Shown: positions 7,243-18,170 of the stretch, one piece after another | Numbering within the stretch: the stretch's first letter is position 1 | How the letters are laid out: the number at the start of each line of letters is the position of its first letter | The notes under the pieces: generated by a model | Database searches by the model: none | Told to the model about the DNA's origin: nothing | What the model saw: the letters and a program-made list of their open reading frames with translations, nothing else | Position numbers and translations under genes: made by a program | From: Lentisphaerales bacterium | GTDB taxonomy: Bacteria > Verrucomicrobiota > Lentisphaeria > Lentisphaerales > Lentisphaeraceae | Direction: 5' to 3' | Assembly: GCA_022446985.1 (NCBI GenBank) | Contig: JAKVBD010000033.1 | Coordinates: 1 to 56,256, forward strand | DNA: 56,256 nucleotides

Positions 7243-8859
7243 TTAATAGCTGTAAGGCTCTCTAGTGAACCTCGGCTCTTCTTCGAAGTTCTCGTGAACT
7301 GGTGGCGACTGTGTTTCCCACTCAAGAGTAGATGCACCCCAAGGATTCCTGGGAGCTTTTTTACCTGTCTTAAGAGAAACAAGAAGATTAACAAACATTA
7401 CACAGATACCAATACCGAGGATCACTGCACCGATTGTAGAAAGACCTGACATAGAACTCCAGGTTTTAGCTACAAAAGCATCACCAGCGTAAGAGTGGTA
7501 ACGCCTAGGGAAACCAGTTGAACCAAGGAAGAACTGTGAGAAGAAAGTCATATTGAAGCCGATGAAAATGATCGCACATGACATGCGACCCCAGAACTCA
7601 TTATACATGACACCGTACATTTTAGGCCACCAAAAGTGAAGACCGCCAAAAAATGCTATAACTGTTCCACCAAACATAACATAGTGAAAGTGAGCAACAA
7701 CAAAGTAAGTATCGTGAAGTAGTATATCTGTTGAAAGGGTACCCAGATATAAACCCGTTAATCCACCGATAGTGAACAAGAAAAGGAATGAAAGAGCAAA
7801 ACACATTGGAGTTTTTAGATCTATCGAACCTCTGTGAAGTGTTGCAACCCAGTTAAAGATTTTAATCGCAGATGGAATGGCAACTCCAAAAGTAAGGAAT
7901 GAGAAAACCATACTTGAGAAAGTAGTTTGCTGACTCAGGAACATGTGGTGACCCCAGACAAAGAAGGAGATGACTGCAATAGCAATTGATGAGTTAGCAA
8001 TAGCATTATAACCAAATATTACTTTTTTGGAAAAAGTTGAAATCAGTTCTGATATAACACCCATTCCAGGTAAAATCATGATGTATACCGCTGGGTGTGA
8101 GTAGAACCAGAAGAAGTGTTGGAATAATACCGGGTCACCACCTTTGGCCGGGTCAAAGATACCGATGTCAAGAACTCTCTCCATTGCCAATAAGCAAAGA
8201 GTAATACCGATAACCGGAGTAGCTAAAACCTGTAGGATACTAGTTGCATATAATGACCATAGGAAAAGAGGCATTTTGTACCAGCCCATGCCTTTGACAC
8301 GTAATTTGTGTATAGTAACTATGAAATTTAAACCAGTAAAGATAGACGAGAAACCAAGAACAAAAGCAGCCATAGTCATAAGTATGACCGGACCCGCCGT
8401 TTGTTTAGAATATGGTGCATAGAATGTCCAGCCTGCATCAAGTGGTTTCCAGCCTTCTATGAAGTAAGGAAGAACAATTGCAGCAAGAGCCATAATCGAA
8501 CCGACTACGTAAATGTAGTAGGATGCAAGATTCATTCTTGGGAAGGCTACATCTTTAGCACCTACTTGTATAGGTAAGAAAAAATTACCAAGAGCAGCTG
8601 GAATTGCCGGTATGATAAATAGGAATACCATGATTACACCGTGAAGTGTAAATGCCTGGTTGTATGTCTGCTTGGTGATCAAATCATTTTCAGGTGAGAA
8701 CAACTGAAAACGAATCATTAGGGCAAAGAAACCGCCAGCAGCCAGTGCAGCTACAGCAGACCAAAGATACATGAGACCGATACGCTTATGGTCAACTGTC
8801 GTTAACCAGCTCTTAAGGCCTTTCTCGTGATTTAAGTAGTTAGTTCCTGCTTCACTCAT
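7243..8859 (-). CDS. coxA: Cytochrome c oxidase subunit I (A2-type haem-copper oxidase)
   Basis: This is the catalytic subunit that reduces oxygen and pumps protons in the inner membrane. All metal ligands are visible: H73 (TLHGVIMVF) and H392 for the low-spin haem, H390 for the high-spin haem ([17 protein letters not shown]), and H255, H304 and H305 for CuB (YSHPAVYI and GHHMFLSQQ), with the cross-linking Y259. The D-channel glutamate of A1 oxidases (HPEVY) is absent. Instead the sequence reads YSHPAVY, the YS motif of A2-type enzymes such as the Rhodothermus and Thermus caa3 oxidases. The length of 538 residues and about twelve helices are normal. It starts two bases after the subunit II stop. 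Confidence 0.97.
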   Translation of the reverse strand: MSEAGTNYLNHEKGLKSWLTTVDHKRIGLMYLWSAVAALAAGGFFALMIRFQLFSPENDLITKQTYNQAFTLHGVIMVFLFIIPAIPAALGNFFLPIQVGAKDVAFPRMNLASYYIYVVGSIMALAAIVLPYFIEGWKPLDAGWTFYAPYSKQTAGPVILMTMAAFVLGFSSIFTGLNFIVTIHKLRVKGMGWYKMPLFLWSLYATSILQVLATPVIGITLCLLAMERVLDIGIFDPAKGGDPVLFQHFFWFYSHPAVYIMILPGMGVISELISTFSKKVIFGYNAIANSSIAIAVISFFVWGHHMFLSQQTTFSSMVFSFLTFGVAIPSAIKIFNWVATLHRGSIDLKTPMCFALSFLFLFTIGGLTGLYLGTLSTDILLHDTYFVVAHFHYVMFGGTVIAFFGGLHFWWPKMYGVMYNEFWGRMSCAIIFIGFNMTFFSQFFLGSTGFPRRYHSYAGDAFVAKTWSSMSGLSTIGAVILGIGICVMFVNLLVSLKTGKKAPRNPWGASTLEWETQSPPVHENFEEEPRFTREPYSY

Positions 8860-8861
8860 TA

Positions 8862-9968
8862 TTATTTCTCAGACTTTTTGTTTGGATCTTGCTCAGGACT
8901 TTTGATGAACTCCATCAAGTATGCAAGTTGCTTTTCGTCAAGTTTTTGTGCTGGCATAGGAACAGCACCAAAGCCTTTCGCTTTTTTGGCGTTCGGATTG
9001 AGTATTGATTCTCTTATATAATCATCATCAACTGTGATTTTAGTGCCATCCACCATTTCGTAGTTAGCTTTCCCATAAAGACCTTTCCATGTTGGGCCAA
9101 CTCTGGGACTGCCATCAACACTGTGACAAGCAGAACAAACGTTAAGGTATAATTTTTTACCAGCTGCCCATTGTTTTTCTTTTGGTAAAATCTCATTTTG
9201 CTCATCATCAAGCTTTTTCAAGAATTTGCCATACTCTTCTTGGGAAACGACCCTTAGATAGCCAATCATGTGCCCGTGGTCGATACCGCACATTTCGTTA
9301 CAAGTATAAATATAAGTACCAGGTTTGGTAGCTTTGAACCAGATAACTGAATTACGGTTGAGAATGACATCTTTCTTTATACGAAAGGCCGGTATGGCAA
9401 AACTGTGAATAACATCATTTGAAGTCATACTTAGACGGACAGGAACGTCTACTGGGACAGTCATGTAACTTGTAATATTGTTTTCTTTGCCATCACTAAT
9501 CAGTTTTTTTGTGCTCCATGTAAACTCATCGTCGTTTTTCATAGCGAGTGAGTTTTTGGAGTTAATCTCTAAGCCACCTGGGTAAGTAATGTCCCAAGAC
9601 CATTGTTTACCATTAACGTATAGGTCGATGTGTTCTGCGCCTTCTTCACCAAGAACTGCAACAGGATCCATCATCTTAGCGTAAGCTGTGTAACCCCAGT
9701 AGAACATGAAAAGAACGAGAATGATTGGTACAACCGACCAAACAACTTCTAGGAAAAGGTTGTGGCTGATATGAGGAGGCTGTTCATCCTCACTCTTACG
9801 TCTGTACTTAATGACGTAGTAGGTCATAAGACCGACAATCGCGACAAAGAAGAATATACAGACCCATGTGATGAACATGAAAGTCGAGTCAGTATCTTTG
9901 GCGAACGTCGATGCATCCGGAGGCAAAAGCTCAGGCAGCATTGCAAGTGTATTATTTAGCATATTCAT
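8862..9968 (-). CDS. coxB: Cytochrome c oxidase subunit II with fused cytochrome c (caa3)
   Basis: Subunit II receives electrons through its CuA centre and passes them to subunit I. Two N-terminal helices (about residues 30-55 and 72-95) anchor a periplasmic cupredoxin domain. The CuA ligands are H188, C223, C227, H231 and M234 in [14 protein letters not shown]-terminal cytochrome c domain carries CSACH (278-282) with a likely axial Met in VPMPA (M338). This fusion defines a caa3-type oxidase and lets complex III feed the enzyme directly. Two close ATGs exist (residues 1 and 3), and the first is used here. It starts seven bases after the SCO gene. Confidence 0.96.
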   Translation of the reverse strand: MNMLNNTLAMLPELLPPDASTFAKDTDSTFMFITWVCIFFFVAIVGLMTYYVIKYRRKSEDEQPPHISHNLFLEVVWSVVPIILVLFMFYWGYTAYAKMMDPVAVLGEEGAEHIDLYVNGKQWSWDITYPGGLEINSKNSLAMKNDDEFTWSTKKLISDGKENNITSYMTVPVDVPVRLSMTSNDVIHSFAIPAFRIKKDVILNRNSVIWFKATKPGTYIYTCNEMCGIDHGHMIGYLRVVSQEEYGKFLKKLDDEQNEILPKEKQWAAGKKLYLNVCSACHSVDGSPRVGPTWKGLYGKANYEMVDGTKITVDDDYIRESILNPNAKKAKGFGAVPMPAQKLDEKQLAYLMEFIKSPEQDPNKKSEK

Positions 9969-9975
9969 CGTTCTT

Positions 9976-10824
9976 TTATGTTGTTGACTTATCTTTGTTT
10001 TTAAATTCGTGGTACCACATAAACCCTAGAAACAGAGCGAGACTTATAAGTGTCATCGCACCTGCAACTGACATAAGAAGCATAGAGTTGCGAACATATG
10101 TCTTGTTTTTAGGGTCAAATCTATAACAGCGCAGAAGGGCATTGTCCAAAATGGAACCGATCTTGCCTTGGCCGGCATCCAAAAGAGATAATCGTATGTC
10201 CTGTGGATTAAATCCAAAACCTGTGATGAATCGAGAAATCTTACCTTTAGGTGTGATGTAGTAGGTAACCGTTGGGTGAGAGTAGTCCGATGTATCACTA
10301 ATGGCCACGAATTTAAAATCGAGCGCTTTAGTTATTTTTGAAATTGATTCTTGAGATGCAGTTATGAAATGGTGGCCTTCACCAGCTTCATAACCAAACT
10401 CTTTTAAATAATTAGCTTTCTTGCCGTGAGCAACTTCAATAGTTTCTTTCGGCTCCATGCTTAAGTAGATCAAATTGTAATCTTTACCCGGTTTGATGTT
10501 GATGTCCCTAATTTTGTTGTAGACATCGTTCATCAAAGGTCCGCAAGTGGAGCGGCAGGTAAAGTAAACCATGCATAGTAGCGCAGGTTTATCACCATTG
10601 AACAGCTCGCCAAGTTTTACTGTTTTGCCACTGTCCAGGCGAACCTCTGTATCTAAAGGAAGAGTCGTATTCTGGATATGTGCTCCAGGATTCGTAATTC
10701 CTTCAGTATACTTAGCAGGTGTCGCAGGAGTAAAGTCACCAGGGACAGCATCTTTGATGATCTGTCCACTCAGTGAAATCGCAGCAAATAAGCAAGCTAA
10801 AACTATGGATCTAAAGTTGATCAT
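9976..10824 (-). CDS. sco: SCO1/SenC-type copper chaperone
   Basis: SCO proteins deliver copper to, or reduce, the CuA site of oxidase subunit II. After an N-terminal signal sequence the thioredoxin-like fold contains the copper-binding CxxxC (FTCRSTCGP, C90 and C94) and the distal histidine in DYSHPTVTYYI (H183). An additional C-terminal transmembrane helix (about residues 248-270) ends in a short basic cytoplasmic tail, so the protein is membrane-tethered at that end too. Its place directly upstream of subunit II agrees with CuA assembly. The ATG overlaps the preceding stop as ATGA (10821-10824). Confidence 0.93.
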   Translation of the reverse strand: MINFRSIVLACLFAAISLSGQIIKDAVPGDFTPATPAKYTEGITNPGAHIQNTTLPLDTEVRLDSGKTVKLGELFNGDKPALLCMVYFTCRSTCGPLMNDVYNKIRDINIKPGKDYNLIYLSMEPKETIEVAHGKKANYLKEFGYEAGEGHHFITASQESISKITKALDFKFVAISDTSDYSHPTVTYYITPKGKISRFITGFGFNPQDIRLSLLDAGQGKIGSILDNALLRCYRFDPKNKTYVRNSMLLMSVAGAMTLISLALFLGFMWYHEFKNKDKSTT

Positions 10825-11084
10825 AGACCGTTAAAGTCTCCTTTTTTGGCTGACTTAAGCTTTTGCTCAACGATAGCTTGATTCTTTGCTTCACTTTCAA
10901 CAGTTTTGTTTCTCTGTTCGAAAGCAACTCTTTCAACCTGGTCGCGTAGTTTTTTATCAAGGTGACCTTTGTACTCAGCCAGTCCCCAGATAGTTCCAAC
11001 AACTGTTAGAATACAAACGACAATGATGACATAGATTGCGCCTACGTTTGGCTCATCCGGTTCATTTTCTTGTTGACCTTTCAT
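10821..11084 (-). CDS. Small single-pass membrane protein of the ACIII-oxidase operon
   Basis: This 87-residue protein has an acidic N-terminus (MKGQQENEPDEPNVG), one transmembrane helix (about residues 16-36, AIYVIIVVCILTVVGTIWGL) and a charged helical tail. I see no haem, metal or enzyme motif. Similar small single-helix proteins occur at this place between actF and the oxidase genes in other alternative complex III operons. By position it may be a small structural subunit or assembly factor of the complex III-oxidase supercomplex. That role is inferred from the neighbours only. It lies 11 bases after actF and overlaps the SCO gene by four. Confidence 0.7.
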   Translation of the reverse strand: MKGQQENEPDEPNVGAIYVIIVVCILTVVGTIWGLAEYKGHLDKKLRDQVERVAFEQRNKTVESEAKNQAIVEQKLKSAKKGDFNGL

Positions 11085-11095
11085 AATCGTTATCC

Positions 11096-12412
11096 TTAGT
11101 AGTTCGTGAAGTTAAGAGATTCGTCTAAACGAGGATCTTTAACTGGAACGAGGTTTACATTTTTGAGATTGAATAAGAATCCACCGACAAATGCCAGACC
11201 CATACCAACAACAATCACGACATCCTGAAAGCTGAAGCTTGGAGTATTCATGAATGGGAATTTAAGTGTTGGCATAATTACCCAATAGAAGTGGATATAA
11301 CTTGCAACAAGCATCCAACAAGCCATGATCGTACATGTAACTTTATTTCTCTTCACGTGTCTGGACATTAGAAGTAAGAATGGCAGGATGAAGTGAATTA
11401 CAGGAACTACAATTGACCAGTTCTTCCAGCCAGTAACTCCGCCTTCTTGTTCCCATCTGTGAAGATACCAGATAGTTTCTTCTGGAATGTTAGGGTAACG
11501 TATCAGGATAAATTGTGAGAAAGATACGTAAGCCCAGAAGATAATGAATGCGAACATGAACTTACCCATATCGTGGAAATGCTCCACTGTTACGTTTTTC
11601 ATGTAACCTTTCTTCTGTAGAAGGAATGATGCGATGATGAGTGAAGCCATAACTCCAACGAATCCACTGGCAAAGTAAATCACACCGAAGATTGTTGAGA
11701 ACCAGGCGTAGTCTAGAGACATCATCCAGTCAAATGCAGCAAATGTTAAAGACAATGCAAAAAATGGCATTGCACCGGCACTGATCTTACCCATTTTAAT
11801 TGTCGTTGCAGATTCGCCATGGCTGTCTTGAGCAACTGAATTCTTGAACATAAATAGAGCAAGGCCAATCCATACGAGGAAGTAAATACCCACGCGGATT
11901 TTAAAGAAGCCTTCAGAAAGGTAGCCACCTTTAACGTGAAGAACGTGCTCTAAATGTTTCTTAAGTTTTTCATCTTCAACGCCAGATGTTCTACCGCCAA
12001 CGACGTGGTGTTCGCCACCAGCATGAGCGATGTCGCCAGATGCTTCGTGCGCTGCTGCATCTCCGTGATCAGCCCAAGCAAAGATAGTGCTGACATTCAT
12101 GAAGATAGGAGCGAAAAGAACAAGCATTAGAATAAGGTTTTTCATGAAGCCTTCTGCCAGACGGCGGATGACGACACTCCAGCCAGCTCTTGTAAGGTGT
12201 TGAAGCATTACAAAGAACAGACCACCAAGAGCAATGCTCAGGAAGTACATATAAGCAGTTAGGTACGAGTGAAGACCTTGAGCCTTTTCACCCATAAATA
12301 TTCCACCGATAGAAACTGCGATCCCGATAACGAGTAGTCCTATTGATAAGCCACCCCATTTTGCACCAGGAGCTTTTACGCTTTCTATATCTAATTTATT
12401 TCCGTGTGCCAT
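11096..12412 (-). CDS. actF: Alternative complex III subunit ActF (quinone-binding membrane subunit 2)
   Basis: ActF is a polytopic membrane subunit of the quinol:cytochrome c oxidoreductase, related in fold to ActC and NrfD. This 438-residue protein has about ten hydrophobic segments, with a His/Glu/Gly-rich periplasmic loop between early helices (AHEASGDIAHAGGEHH, about residues 119-134). Recognisable stretches are FDWMMSLDYAWFSTIFGVIY, typical of this subunit, and HRWEQEGGVTGWK. No haem site is present, as expected. Its start codon overlaps the stop of actE (12412, TAATG type), so the two are coupled. Confidence 0.93.
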   Translation of the reverse strand: MAHGNKLDIESVKAPGAKWGGLSIGLLVIGIAVSIGGIFMGEKAQGLHSYLTAYMYFLSIALGGLFFVMLQHLTRAGWSVVIRRLAEGFMKNLILMLVLFAPIFMNVSTIFAWADHGDAAAHEASGDIAHAGGEHHVVGGRTSGVEDEKLKKHLEHVLHVKGGYLSEGFFKIRVGIYFLVWIGLALFMFKNSVAQDSHGESATTIKMGKISAGAMPFFALSLTFAAFDWMMSLDYAWFSTIFGVIYFASGFVGVMASLIIASFLLQKKGYMKNVTVEHFHDMGKFMFAFIIFWAYVSFSQFILIRYPNIPEETIWYLHRWEQEGGVTGWKNWSIVVPVIHFILPFLLLMSRHVKRNKVTCTIMACWMLVASYIHFYWVIMPTLKFPFMNTPSFSFQDVVIVVGMGLAFVGGFLFNLKNVNLVPVKDPRLDESLNFTNY

Positions 12413-13062
12413 TATTTATTTCCCGTTTCAGCAGCTGCATTAGCATATGCAGGATCAGCAGCAGCTTTTTGTAAAACTTTAACGTAAGCAACAATTGCCC
12501 AGCGGTCTTTTACTTTGATCTGATAAGCGTAAGATGGCATAACTGCACCACCCTGATTAATCGCTTTGTAGATTTGACCTAAAGGGGCTTTGTAGTCAGG
12601 AGTCGCAATGTTGACAACATTTGGGAATCCTCTCTGTGCTACAAGACCATTGCCATCGCCAAGACTACCGTGACAAGGAGTACAGTAAATCTCGTAACGC
12701 TCTTTACCTCTGGCAAGCAGTGCATCTGTGCTTTTGAAACCAAGACGCTCAATACTTGGCATTTTATCTATTGGAGTGCCATTGGCATCTAGGCCTTTGT
12801 AGTATTCAGAGTCAGCTTTTAAGTAGTCTGCACCATTTCTTAAGTACTGGTCACCCATTGGTATTGTACCTTCAACTGGCATTCTCATAGTACCACCATC
12901 TTCGAAGAAACGGCTTTGTTCTTGTGGTTTGTATTTTTCCTGCAAGTCCATGTTTGGATTTAGGTGTATTGGTGGCTTTTTGGATTCGCTTCCGCGGCAA
13001 CCGAAAAGGACCGCAGCACCGAAGACAATCAGAGCAGCCTTAGTCAGTGATTTGAGTGACAT
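12412..13062 (-). CDS. actE: Alternative complex III subunit ActE (monohaem cytochrome c lipoprotein)
   Basis: ActE is the monohaem cytochrome c subunit that hands electrons to the oxidase. I place the start at 13062 because GGAGG lies seven bases upstream (GGAGGCGAGA then ATG) and the product then opens with a lipoprotein signal, MSLKSLTKAALIVFGAAVLFGC. The reading frame extends further upstream but only inside actD. The haem site is CTPCH in YEIYCTPCHGSLGDGNG, and a distal Met in GGAVMPSYA is the likely sixth ligand. The 216-residue product is exported and lipid-anchored. The start overlaps the end of actD by 23 bases. Confidence 0.93.
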   Translation of the reverse strand: MSLKSLTKAALIVFGAAVLFGCRGSESKKPPIHLNPNMDLQEKYKPQEQSRFFEDGGTMRMPVEGTIPMGDQYLRNGADYLKADSEYYKGLDANGTPIDKMPSIERLGFKSTDALLARGKERYEIYCTPCHGSLGDGNGLVAQRGFPNVVNIATPDYKAPLGQIYKAINQGGAVMPSYAYQIKVKDRWAIVAYVKVLQKAAADPAYANAAAETGNK

Positions 13063-13612
13063 TCTCGCCTCCGGCTTTTTCGAAAAGTTCTTTAATTTTA
13101 TCTTCGTTGTATAGCGGATCAGAAGATTCAACACAAAGGAAGAAACCGTCATCGGATGCTTTCTCAACGAAAGAGTCATGAGTAAAAAGTGGATGGTACA
13201 GCGTTGGAAGACCATTCAAACCAATCATTCCGAATACTGCACCAAAGGCAGACAGCAGAATAGTTGTTTCAAAGATAACCGGAATAAATTCGTAAATACC
13301 TTCAAAGCTATCAGGCTTACCGGAGATTATCATTTTGTAACCGCCTTCGATACCAAAAAGCCATGTTTCGCTGCTTGACCAAGTACTTAATATGATACCG
13401 ATGGCCAAACCAGTTATACCACAACATAGAATGATCCATGGTAAGATTGTTGGCCTGATACCCATTGCATCATCCATACCGTGAATTGGGAATGGTGTGT
13501 AAACTTCAAATTTCTTAAAACCTGCATCGCGAAAAATTTCCGCAGCGTGGTAGATATCCTTCGGAGTAGTGAACTCTGAAATAATTCCGTGAGTTTTATT
13601 TTCTGTAGCCAT
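13040..13612 (-). CDS. actD: Alternative complex III subunit ActD (DUF3341)
   Basis: ActD is a small membrane subunit of alternative complex III. The 190-residue protein has a soluble N-terminal part (HGIISEFTTPKDIYHAAEIF, with the FEVYTPFPIHGMD stretch typical of DUF3341), then two transmembrane helices (about residues 57-80 and 110-132), and a C-terminal soluble part. No cofactor site is expected or seen. Its ATG overlaps the actC stop by one base at 13612, and its 3' end overlaps actE. Confidence 0.93.
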   Translation of the reverse strand: MATENKTHGIISEFTTPKDIYHAAEIFRDAGFKKFEVYTPFPIHGMDDAMGIRPTILPWIILCCGITGLAIGIILSTWSSSETWLFGIEGGYKMIISGKPDSFEGIYEFIPVIFETTILLSAFGAVFGMIGLNGLPTLYHPLFTHDSFVEKASDDGFFLCVESSDPLYNEDKIKELFEKAGGENVTQITD

Positions 13613-15003
13613 TAATGTTCCTCCCCGTAGTGTGGATCAGCTTCAGGCATTACAATTTTAACTTCAGCTATTGCGACCATTGGTACAAAGCGAATGAATA
13701 ACAGAAGCAAGGTCAGGAACAGACCCCAACTACCGACAAAGATTGAAACGTCCCAGAAGGTAGCATGGTATTCACCCCAGCTTGATGGCATGAAGTCTCT
13801 GTGTAGAGTCATGGTAATAACGAATCGTTCGAACCACATACCGATGTTAACGAAGATTGATATAATGAACATCAGGACCACATTTGTTCTGATTTTCTTA
13901 AACCAGAATAACTGAGGAGATATAACATTACACGTTACCATGATCCAGTAAGCCCAACCAAACGGTTCACCGAAGGCACGGTTAACAAAAGCAAATGTTT
14001 CAAGTTCTACACCAGAGTACCAGGCAATGAAGAATTCCATGCCGTATGCATAACCAACCATAGTACCTGTGGCTAGGATAATTTTGTTCATGTTCTCAAG
14101 GTGACGCAGTGTAATGATCTCTTCAAGATTGAAGATCTTACGAATCGGTACCAGTAGTGAGATAACCATTGCGAAACCTGAGAATACCGCACCAGCAACA
14201 AAGTAAGGTGGGAAGATCGTTGTGTGCCAACCAGGCAGGTTAGCAACAGCAAAGTCAAATGAAACGATTGTGTGTACTGAAAGTACCAGCGGTGTAGCTA
14301 GAGCAGCTAAAGTTGCATACGCTCTCTCGTATGATTGCCAGTGTCTGTTAGCACCTCTCCAACCCAGGGCGAATATACCATAAGCAATCTTAGCAATTTT
14401 AGATTTTGCTCTGTCTCTTGCAGTAGCGAGGTCTGGAATGAGGCCTACGTACCAGAAAAGAAGTGAAACTGTAGCGTATGTACTTACAGCGAACATGTCC
14501 CAAAGAAGAGGGGAACGGAAGTTCGGCCACAAAGCCATTTGGTTCGGAACTGGAAACATCCAGTAAGCAGCCCAAACACGACCTATGTGAACTCCAGGAA
14601 AGATGCCCGCACAAGCTACCGCCATAAGTGTCATGGCTTCAGCAAAACGGTTAACGCCTGTACGCCAGTTTTGACGGAGGAGGAAAAGGATAGCTGAGAT
14701 AAGTGTACCAGCGTGACCGATACCAACCCAGAATACGAAGTTAACAATCGCCCAGCCCCAGCCGACAGGATTGTTAACACCCCAGATACCAACACCTTCC
14801 CAGATGAGGTAGCCAATTGAAATACCCAGTACACTTAGTAGTGAGAGGGTGACTCCAAGGCACATCCACCAGATTTTACTGGTCTTACCTTCGATGACTG
14901 TACAGACTTTTTCAGTTACCTGACCAAACGTCAAGCCACCTTGAACAAGCAGAGTGCGCTTCTTCGGATTGTCTGCAAATGGATCTAATGCTGTATCACT
15001 CAT
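13612..15003 (-). CDS. actC: Alternative complex III subunit ActC (NrfD/PsrC-like quinone-binding subunit)
   Basis: ActC is the main quinol-oxidising membrane subunit, homologous to NrfD/PsrC. The 463-residue protein has about ten transmembrane helices. Typical stretches are [19 protein letters not shown] (about residues 62-80), [20 protein letters not shown] and [14 protein letters not shown] [18 protein letters not shown]. It has no haem ligand motifs of its own beyond the family pattern, and quinol would bind near the periplasmic side. Its start codon overlaps the actB stop at 15003 by one base, and actD follows the same way, so actB, actC and actD should be translated in step. Confidence 0.95.
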   Translation of the reverse strand: MSDTALDPFADNPKKRTLLVQGGLTFGQVTEKVCTVIEGKTSKIWWMCLGVTLSLLSVLGISIGYLIWEGVGIWGVNNPVGWGWAIVNFVFWVGIGHAGTLISAILFLLRQNWRTGVNRFAEAMTLMAVACAGIFPGVHIGRVWAAYWMFPVPNQMALWPNFRSPLLWDMFAVSTYATVSLLFWYVGLIPDLATARDRAKSKIAKIAYGIFALGWRGANRHWQSYERAYATLAALATPLVLSVHTIVSFDFAVANLPGWHTTIFPPYFVAGAVFSGFAMVISLLVPIRKIFNLEEIITLRHLENMNKIILATGTMVGYAYGMEFFIAWYSGVELETFAFVNRAFGEPFGWAYWIMVTCNVISPQLFWFKKIRTNVVLMFIISIFVNIGMWFERFVITMTLHRDFMPSSWGEYHATFWDVSIFVGSWGLFLTLLLLFIRFVPMVAIAEVKIVMPEADPHYGEEH

Positions 15004-18000
15004 TAGCTGTTACCTTTTACAAGTTTGTCACTTGGGTTATTGACTTTACCAAGAAAGCTTGTTCTCGGTCTTACATTAAGGTGAGGAAGAAGTGTGTAGT
15101 TGCGAGCTTCTTTCTGCATTTTAGCAACTGCAGTAGTCTCACTGTTCTGGTTACCGAATGTGATACATCCAGTCGGACAAGCCTGAGCACAAGCTGTAGT
15201 AAATGAGTTGATGATAGACTCATCCTTTCTGACTTTGGCATCGATCTTAGCTTCGTTAATTCTTTGAACACAGTAAGTACATTTTTCCATGACACCACGG
15301 GAACGAACTGTAACGCTTGGGTTGTGTACCATCTTCTGTACTTCAAAACGTTTATCTTTGAAATCTTCCTGGAAGTTGAAGTAGTTAAAACGACGAACTT
15401 TGAACGGACAGTTATTTAGACAGTAACGTGTGCCGATACAACGGTTATAAACCATGTCGTTCAGACCTTCAGGGCTGTGCTGAGTAGCAGCGACAGGACA
15501 AACCTGCTCACATGGTGCTTCTTCACACTGCATACAAGGAATAGGCTGGTGTAATGAACCAACTTCTAAATCGTGAACTTCAATTTCGCTTTCCACTTCA
15601 GAATCTTTGCCACTATAGAAATAACGGTCCATTCTGATCCAGTGCATTTCACGTCCTTCACGAACTCTCTCTTTGCCAACAACTGGAATGTTATTTTCAG
15701 CCTGACATGCAATTGTACAAGTCCCGCAACCGATACAGGTATTGAGATCGATGACCATTGCCCATTGCAATTCAGCTTCTTTAAACTCTTTTCTGTCAGA
15801 GTACATCTTAGGAGCAACTGTAAGATACTGGTCTTCAAGTTTATTTTTTACAGTGGATTTAAAGTCGTCGTCGAATTCACCAAGAGAAACTTCTTTAATG
15901 AAGTCTCTGCCTTCCATGGCCCAGTGATCCTGAGTTGTTACTAAGTCGCCTTCACCACCTGCTTTACTTACTGATGCACTGACAAAGCCAGGAGTTTCAC
16001 GTTTACGCAGTGGAAAAGCATTGAAGCCACGACCAGTAAATTCGACATACTCACGGTCACCGTTTCCTTCACCGAGTTCACTGCGACCATAACCGAGTGA
16101 AATTGCTACAGTTTTGTCGGCCATCCCTGGGACAATCCAGCAAGGAGCCGTAATTTCAGCACCATTAGCAGTGATTTTCACCAAGTCTCTTGCTTCAACA
16201 CCAAGATCTTTAGCAGTTTTGTAACCCAAAAGGATTGCGTTGTCCCAAACAAGCTTTGTTATTGGGTCAGGAAGTTCCTGTAACCAACCGTTGTTGGAGT
16301 ATCTACCATCGTAAGTACTGTAGTCAGATGTGAAAACAAGCTCAAAACCATCACCATTTGCTGAAGTGGCTTTCTTTAGAGACGTACTGACTTCTCCCCA
16401 GTTTATAGATGGGATTATAGATTTAAATGAAGAGTTAGCAATAAATCCAGACTGAATAGATTTTTCCCAATCTGCTTTATTTGTAAGTTTGTGAGTCTCT
16501 TGAACTCTTACATTGTCCTTCTTGAAATCTATACCGGAAACAGCTGCAATTAATTGACTGGCAGTCATACTGCTGAAAAGTGGTGCTATCAATGGCTGAA
16601 CAAATGAAACTGTACCATCATATGAACGAGTATCACCCCATGATTCCAAGTAGTGGTTCTTGGGAACTACTGTTTTAGAAGCTTTTGAAGTCTCATTCGG
16701 AAATAGAGTCAGAGTTATGACTTCTGCAACTTCTGTTAGGGCTTCGGCAAATTTAAGATCAGCAGGTGCATCATAAACCGGATTACCATCGAGGATAACT
16801 AGAGTTTCGACATTTCCAGCTATCATGTCGTTGTTTAGTAACTGAATTGATTCTGCTAAAAGATTTTCACTTTTGGCAGCTTTTTCTGTAAAATTAACAG
16901 TTTTGCCAATGTTACCTAGAGCACTATTCAGTACAAGGGCAAGGAGGTGAACTTCAGCAGGCTGGTTTCTACCAGCGATGATTACACTTTCACCTTTATT
17001 GCTGAGTAACTCTTCAGCAACTGTATTAAGAAAATCTACGCCGCTATTAGACTTGTTGAGTGCTCCAAACTCAGTCTTCCCCGCAAATGCTTCAATAACC
17101 TTCTTAACTTCGCCGTTAACATCTGACTTGGAAATAATTAGTTTTGCAAGGGCAAAAGTAAAGTCAATGATTTCACTGGCACGAAGTCTAAGCCTGTGGT
17201 CAGCACTTGAATTCGTTACAGTAAACGTCGCTTCAACAGAATATAGACGGTTACCCATCTTAGTCTCGTAATTGCCAGTCTGTTTATCGCGATAGATTTT
17301 ACGTCTCTCAGCAAAGTCCTGCATAAGCTTAACTGAGTTCTTTTCATTCATCATGAAGTCACTGTCAAGTGAAAGAACAGTTGCAGCTTTAGTTAGATCA
17401 TAATTGACTTGTGAATCGAAGTTATCTGCATTAAGGAAGGTTTTGACAGCAACTGCTGAGCTGTCATCATTAAGAGGTTCCCAGTTATGCCATTTCGCTT
17501 CAGGAAGAAGTTTTTTGGCTTCTGCAATAACCGCTAATTCAGTAGGAGAAGTATAGGGCGAGCTCAGGAAGAAAAGGCCTTTACCATCAGTGGTTTTATA
17601 CTTCTTGGCGAGTGCAGCAAGCTTAGTCTTAAGCGCTTTAAGGTTTTTCTGAGACGCCCGACGGAAAGCCGGAGTCATACCTTCAGAGAAGTCAGCTGGG
17701 GTTATACCTTCCATCTCGACAGCTTTTTGTCTGAATGGATTATAAAGGTCCAGTAAATCGGCCTGTGCGGCTGAGTCTGTAGAGCCATTGTTAGCTGGGT
17801 GACCAGGAAGACCCTCAATTTTTGTTGGGCGGCCTTCATTGCTCTTAACCATCAGGCCAAGTGATCCTCTACTTCTTGGAGTAGAAGTTGCAATGTATAC
17901 AGATTTACCTGGGATTATATCTTCTGGAGCCTTAACATAAGGCATGATCTTTTCTTCAGGGCGGCGACAACCAGTCAGACCACCAGCAAGTGCAAAACTT

Positions 18001-18170
18001 GCAGCCATAACTTTCATGAAGCCACGACGTGAAACAGGATCTTCCATTTCAGAAGTACCTTCAGGGAATTCTCTGTGTAGATAATCCGTGAATTCGGCAG
18101 AGCCTTCTAATTCTTCGAGGCTGCGCCAGTATGTTTTCCCGTTCCCTTTATTTCCATTTAACGGTGACAT
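15003..18170 (-). CDS. actB: Alternative complex III subunit ActB (MopB-like domain fused to iron-sulfur domain)
   Basis: ActB is the large periplasmic electron-transfer subunit. A late-placed twin-arginine signal ([18 protein letters not shown], about residues 47-64) follows a 45-residue extension ([12 protein letters not shown]), the extended Tat signal known for this family. The middle resembles a molybdopterin oxidoreductase fold but is thought to bind no cofactor. From about residue 810 the ferredoxin-like domain carries [37 protein letters not shown] and CTYC...CAQACPTGC, enough for four iron-sulfur clusters. Two starts are close, at 18179 and 18170. Both overlap the end of actA. I list 18170 (MSPLNGNKG) but cannot exclude the first. 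The length of about 1055 residues is normal. Confidence 0.94.
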   Translation of the reverse strand: MSPLNGNKGNGKTYWRSLEELEGSAEFTDYLHREFPEGTSEMEDPVSRRGFMKVMAASFALAGGLTGCRRPEEKIMPYVKAPEDIIPGKSVYIATSTPRSRGSLGLMVKSNEGRPTKIEGLPGHPANNGSTDSAAQADLLDLYNPFRQKAVEMEGITPADFSEGMTPAFRRASQKNLKALKTKLAALAKKYKTTDGKGLFFLSSPYTSPTELAVIAEAKKLLPEAKWHNWEPLNDDSSAVAVKTFLNADNFDSQVNYDLTKAATVLSLDSDFMMNEKNSVKLMQDFAERRKIYRDKQTGNYETKMGNRLYSVEATFTVTNSSADHRLRLRASEIIDFTFALAKLIISKSDVNGEVKKVIEAFAGKTEFGALNKSNSGVDFLNTVAEELLSNKGESVIIAGRNQPAEVHLLALVLNSALGNIGKTVNFTEKAAKSENLLAESIQLLNNDMIAGNVETLVILDGNPVYDAPADLKFAEALTEVAEVITLTLFPNETSKASKTVVPKNHYLESWGDTRSYDGTVSFVQPLIAPLFSSMTASQLIAAVSGIDFKKDNVRVQETHKLTNKADWEKSIQSGFIANSSFKSIIPSINWGEVSTSLKKATSANGDGFELVFTSDYSTYDGRYSNNGWLQELPDPITKLVWDNAILLGYKTAKDLGVEARDLVKITANGAEITAPCWIVPGMADKTVAISLGYGRSELGEGNGDREYVEFTGRGFNAFPLRKRETPGFVSASVSKAGGEGDLVTTQDHWAMEGRDFIKEVSLGEFDDDFKSTVKNKLEDQYLTVAPKMYSDRKEFKEAELQWAMVIDLNTCIGCGTCTIACQAENNIPVVGKERVREGREMHWIRMDRYFYSGKDSEVESEIEVHDLEVGSLHQPIPCMQCEEAPCEQVCPVAATQHSPEGLNDMVYNRCIGTRYCLNNCPFKVRRFNYFNFQEDFKDKRFEVQKMVHNPSVTVRSRGVMEKCTYCVQRINEAKIDAKVRKDESIINSFTTACAQACPTGCITFGNQNSETTAVAKMQKEARNYTLLPHLNVRPRTSFLGKVNNPSDKLVKGNS

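Noticed and set aside
7243..8859. Loss of function in CoxA because the HPEVY glutamate is missing
   Set aside because: The YSHPAVY sequence is the normal alternative of A2-type oxidases, and all metal ligands are present.
12412..13215. actE with a 267-residue product starting at 13215
   Set aside because: The extra 51 residues lie inside actD, have no signal-like features, and the ATG at 13062 has a strong ribosome site and opens a lipoprotein signal.
15573..15944. A 123-residue open frame on the plus strand inside actB
   Set aside because: It lies antisense within the iron-sulfur part of actB and has no family features, so it is a shadow of the real gene.
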